From NCBI GenBank assembly GCA_020056895.1, contig JAGVGV010000731.1, positions 1-5,014 on the forward strand: DNA of 5,014 bases, given 5' to 3'. Each line of letters starts with the position of its first letter. Position 1 is the stretch's first letter. Shown here in pieces: positions 4,845 to 5,014 of this stretch. The notes beneath the pieces are model-generated. The model made no database searches. It was not told the DNA's origin and worked only from the letters and a program-made list of their open reading frames with translations. Both the position numbers and the translations under genes were made by a program. This DNA is from Deltaproteobacteria bacterium (GTDB taxonomy: Bacteria > Desulfobacterota > Desulfarculia > Adiutricales > JAGVGV01).

Positions 4845-5014
4845 ATGAGCCATCATCACGACCACGACCACGGACAGGACCACGGCCACGATCATGGCCA
4901 CGACCATTCCCACGACCACAACCATGGGCGCGATCATTCCCATGGCCACGATCACGGCCATCAAGCGGCCGCGCCGATGACCGATATGGAAAAGCTGCCC
5001 CATCTCCTGGCCCA
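4845..5014 (+). CDS. Histidine-rich, probably metal-binding protein, 3' end beyond window
   Basis: Only the first 56 codons are visible. Residues 2-39 contain 18 histidines alternating with Asp, Gly, Ser and Asn (HDHGHDH-type repeats), a composition typical of Zn, Ni or Co binding and storage segments in metal transporters and metallochaperones. A short linker QAAAP (40-44) follows, then MTDMEKLPHLLA (45-56), which looks like the start of a folded helical domain. Other metal-handling proteins carry such tails, so the rest could be a cytosolic chaperone-like domain or a transporter; the sequence ends before this can be decided. No signal peptide is seen. The ATG is preceded by GGGGAG (4834-4839) at five bases. 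The gene is divergent from iorA. The opposite-strand reading through this repeat is a composition artefact. Confidence 0.75.
   Translation, partial: MSHHHDHDHGQDHGHDHGHDHSHDHNHGRDHSHGHDHGHQAAAPMTDMEKLPHLLA
4850..4962 (+). repeat. Imperfect CAY-GAY/GGC codon repeat encoding the His-rich segment
   Basis: Units such as GGCCACGATCATGGCCACGA recur with small changes across this stretch, alternating CAC/CAT with GAC/GAT, GGC or TCC. It is coding low-complexity DNA, not an independent element. Synonymous variation (CAC against CAT, GAC against GAT) shows that the protein repeat has been kept while the DNA has drifted, so it is not a recent slippage product. Its length could still vary between strains. 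Confidence 0.7.

Noticed and set aside
4656..5003. Minus-strand open frame encoding a Val/Met-rich hydrophobic stretch
   Set aside because: The hydrophobic run is the reverse reading of the His/Asp codon repeat of the plus-strand gene (GTG/GTC codons from CAC/GAC), and it also crosses the divergent regulatory region.

Overview
The window is GC-rich by eye and reads as an ordinary chromosomal segment of an anaerobic or facultatively anaerobic bacterium. Three things point, by inference only, to Desulfobacterota or a related group of the former Deltaproteobacteria: an oxygen-sensitive type 2-oxoacid:ferredoxin oxidoreductase, a stand-alone PilZ protein, and a GC-rich genome with clear sigma70-like signals. 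Nothing in the sequence fixes the species.

Layout from left to right. Bases 1-60 are the 3' part of a tRNA-Gly(GCC) gene, cut by the window edge and followed by a strong intrinsic terminator (74-104). A small DUF5684-type membrane protein (298-651, +) has its own candidate promoter (195-223) and a terminator (652-676). After a second GC-rich hairpin (713-747) comes a UlaG-like metallo-beta-lactamase-fold hydrolase (778-1554, +). A well-spaced sigma70-type promoter (1627-1655) then precedes a single-domain PilZ protein (1724-2065, +), which ends in an intrinsic terminator (2116-2142).

Facing these genes is the two-gene operon iorA-iorB (4646 down to 2158, -). It encodes the two subunits of an indolepyruvate (arylpyruvate):ferredoxin oxidoreductase, and the genes are coupled by an ATGA stop/start overlap. 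A 198-base divergent region (4647-4844) separates iorA from a gene running off the right edge (4845-5014, +). That gene encodes an extremely histidine-rich N-terminus, probably metal-binding.

How the genes relate. Only iorA and iorB clearly work together. IorA carries the thiamine-diphosphate domains and a C-terminal ferredoxin-like domain; IorB is the gamma-type domain. Together they oxidatively decarboxylate aryl-2-oxoacids from aromatic amino acids to aryl-acetyl-CoA, reducing ferredoxin. The other genes look like independent transcription units.

The most notable point is in IorA. In both Cys motifs of the ferredoxin domain the second Cys is missing, replaced by Ile581 in the first and Asp611 in the second. 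The spacing of the remaining cysteines is intact, so the clusters may be [3Fe-4S] or Asp-ligated. No mobile element, CRISPR array, defence system or clearly novel system was found.
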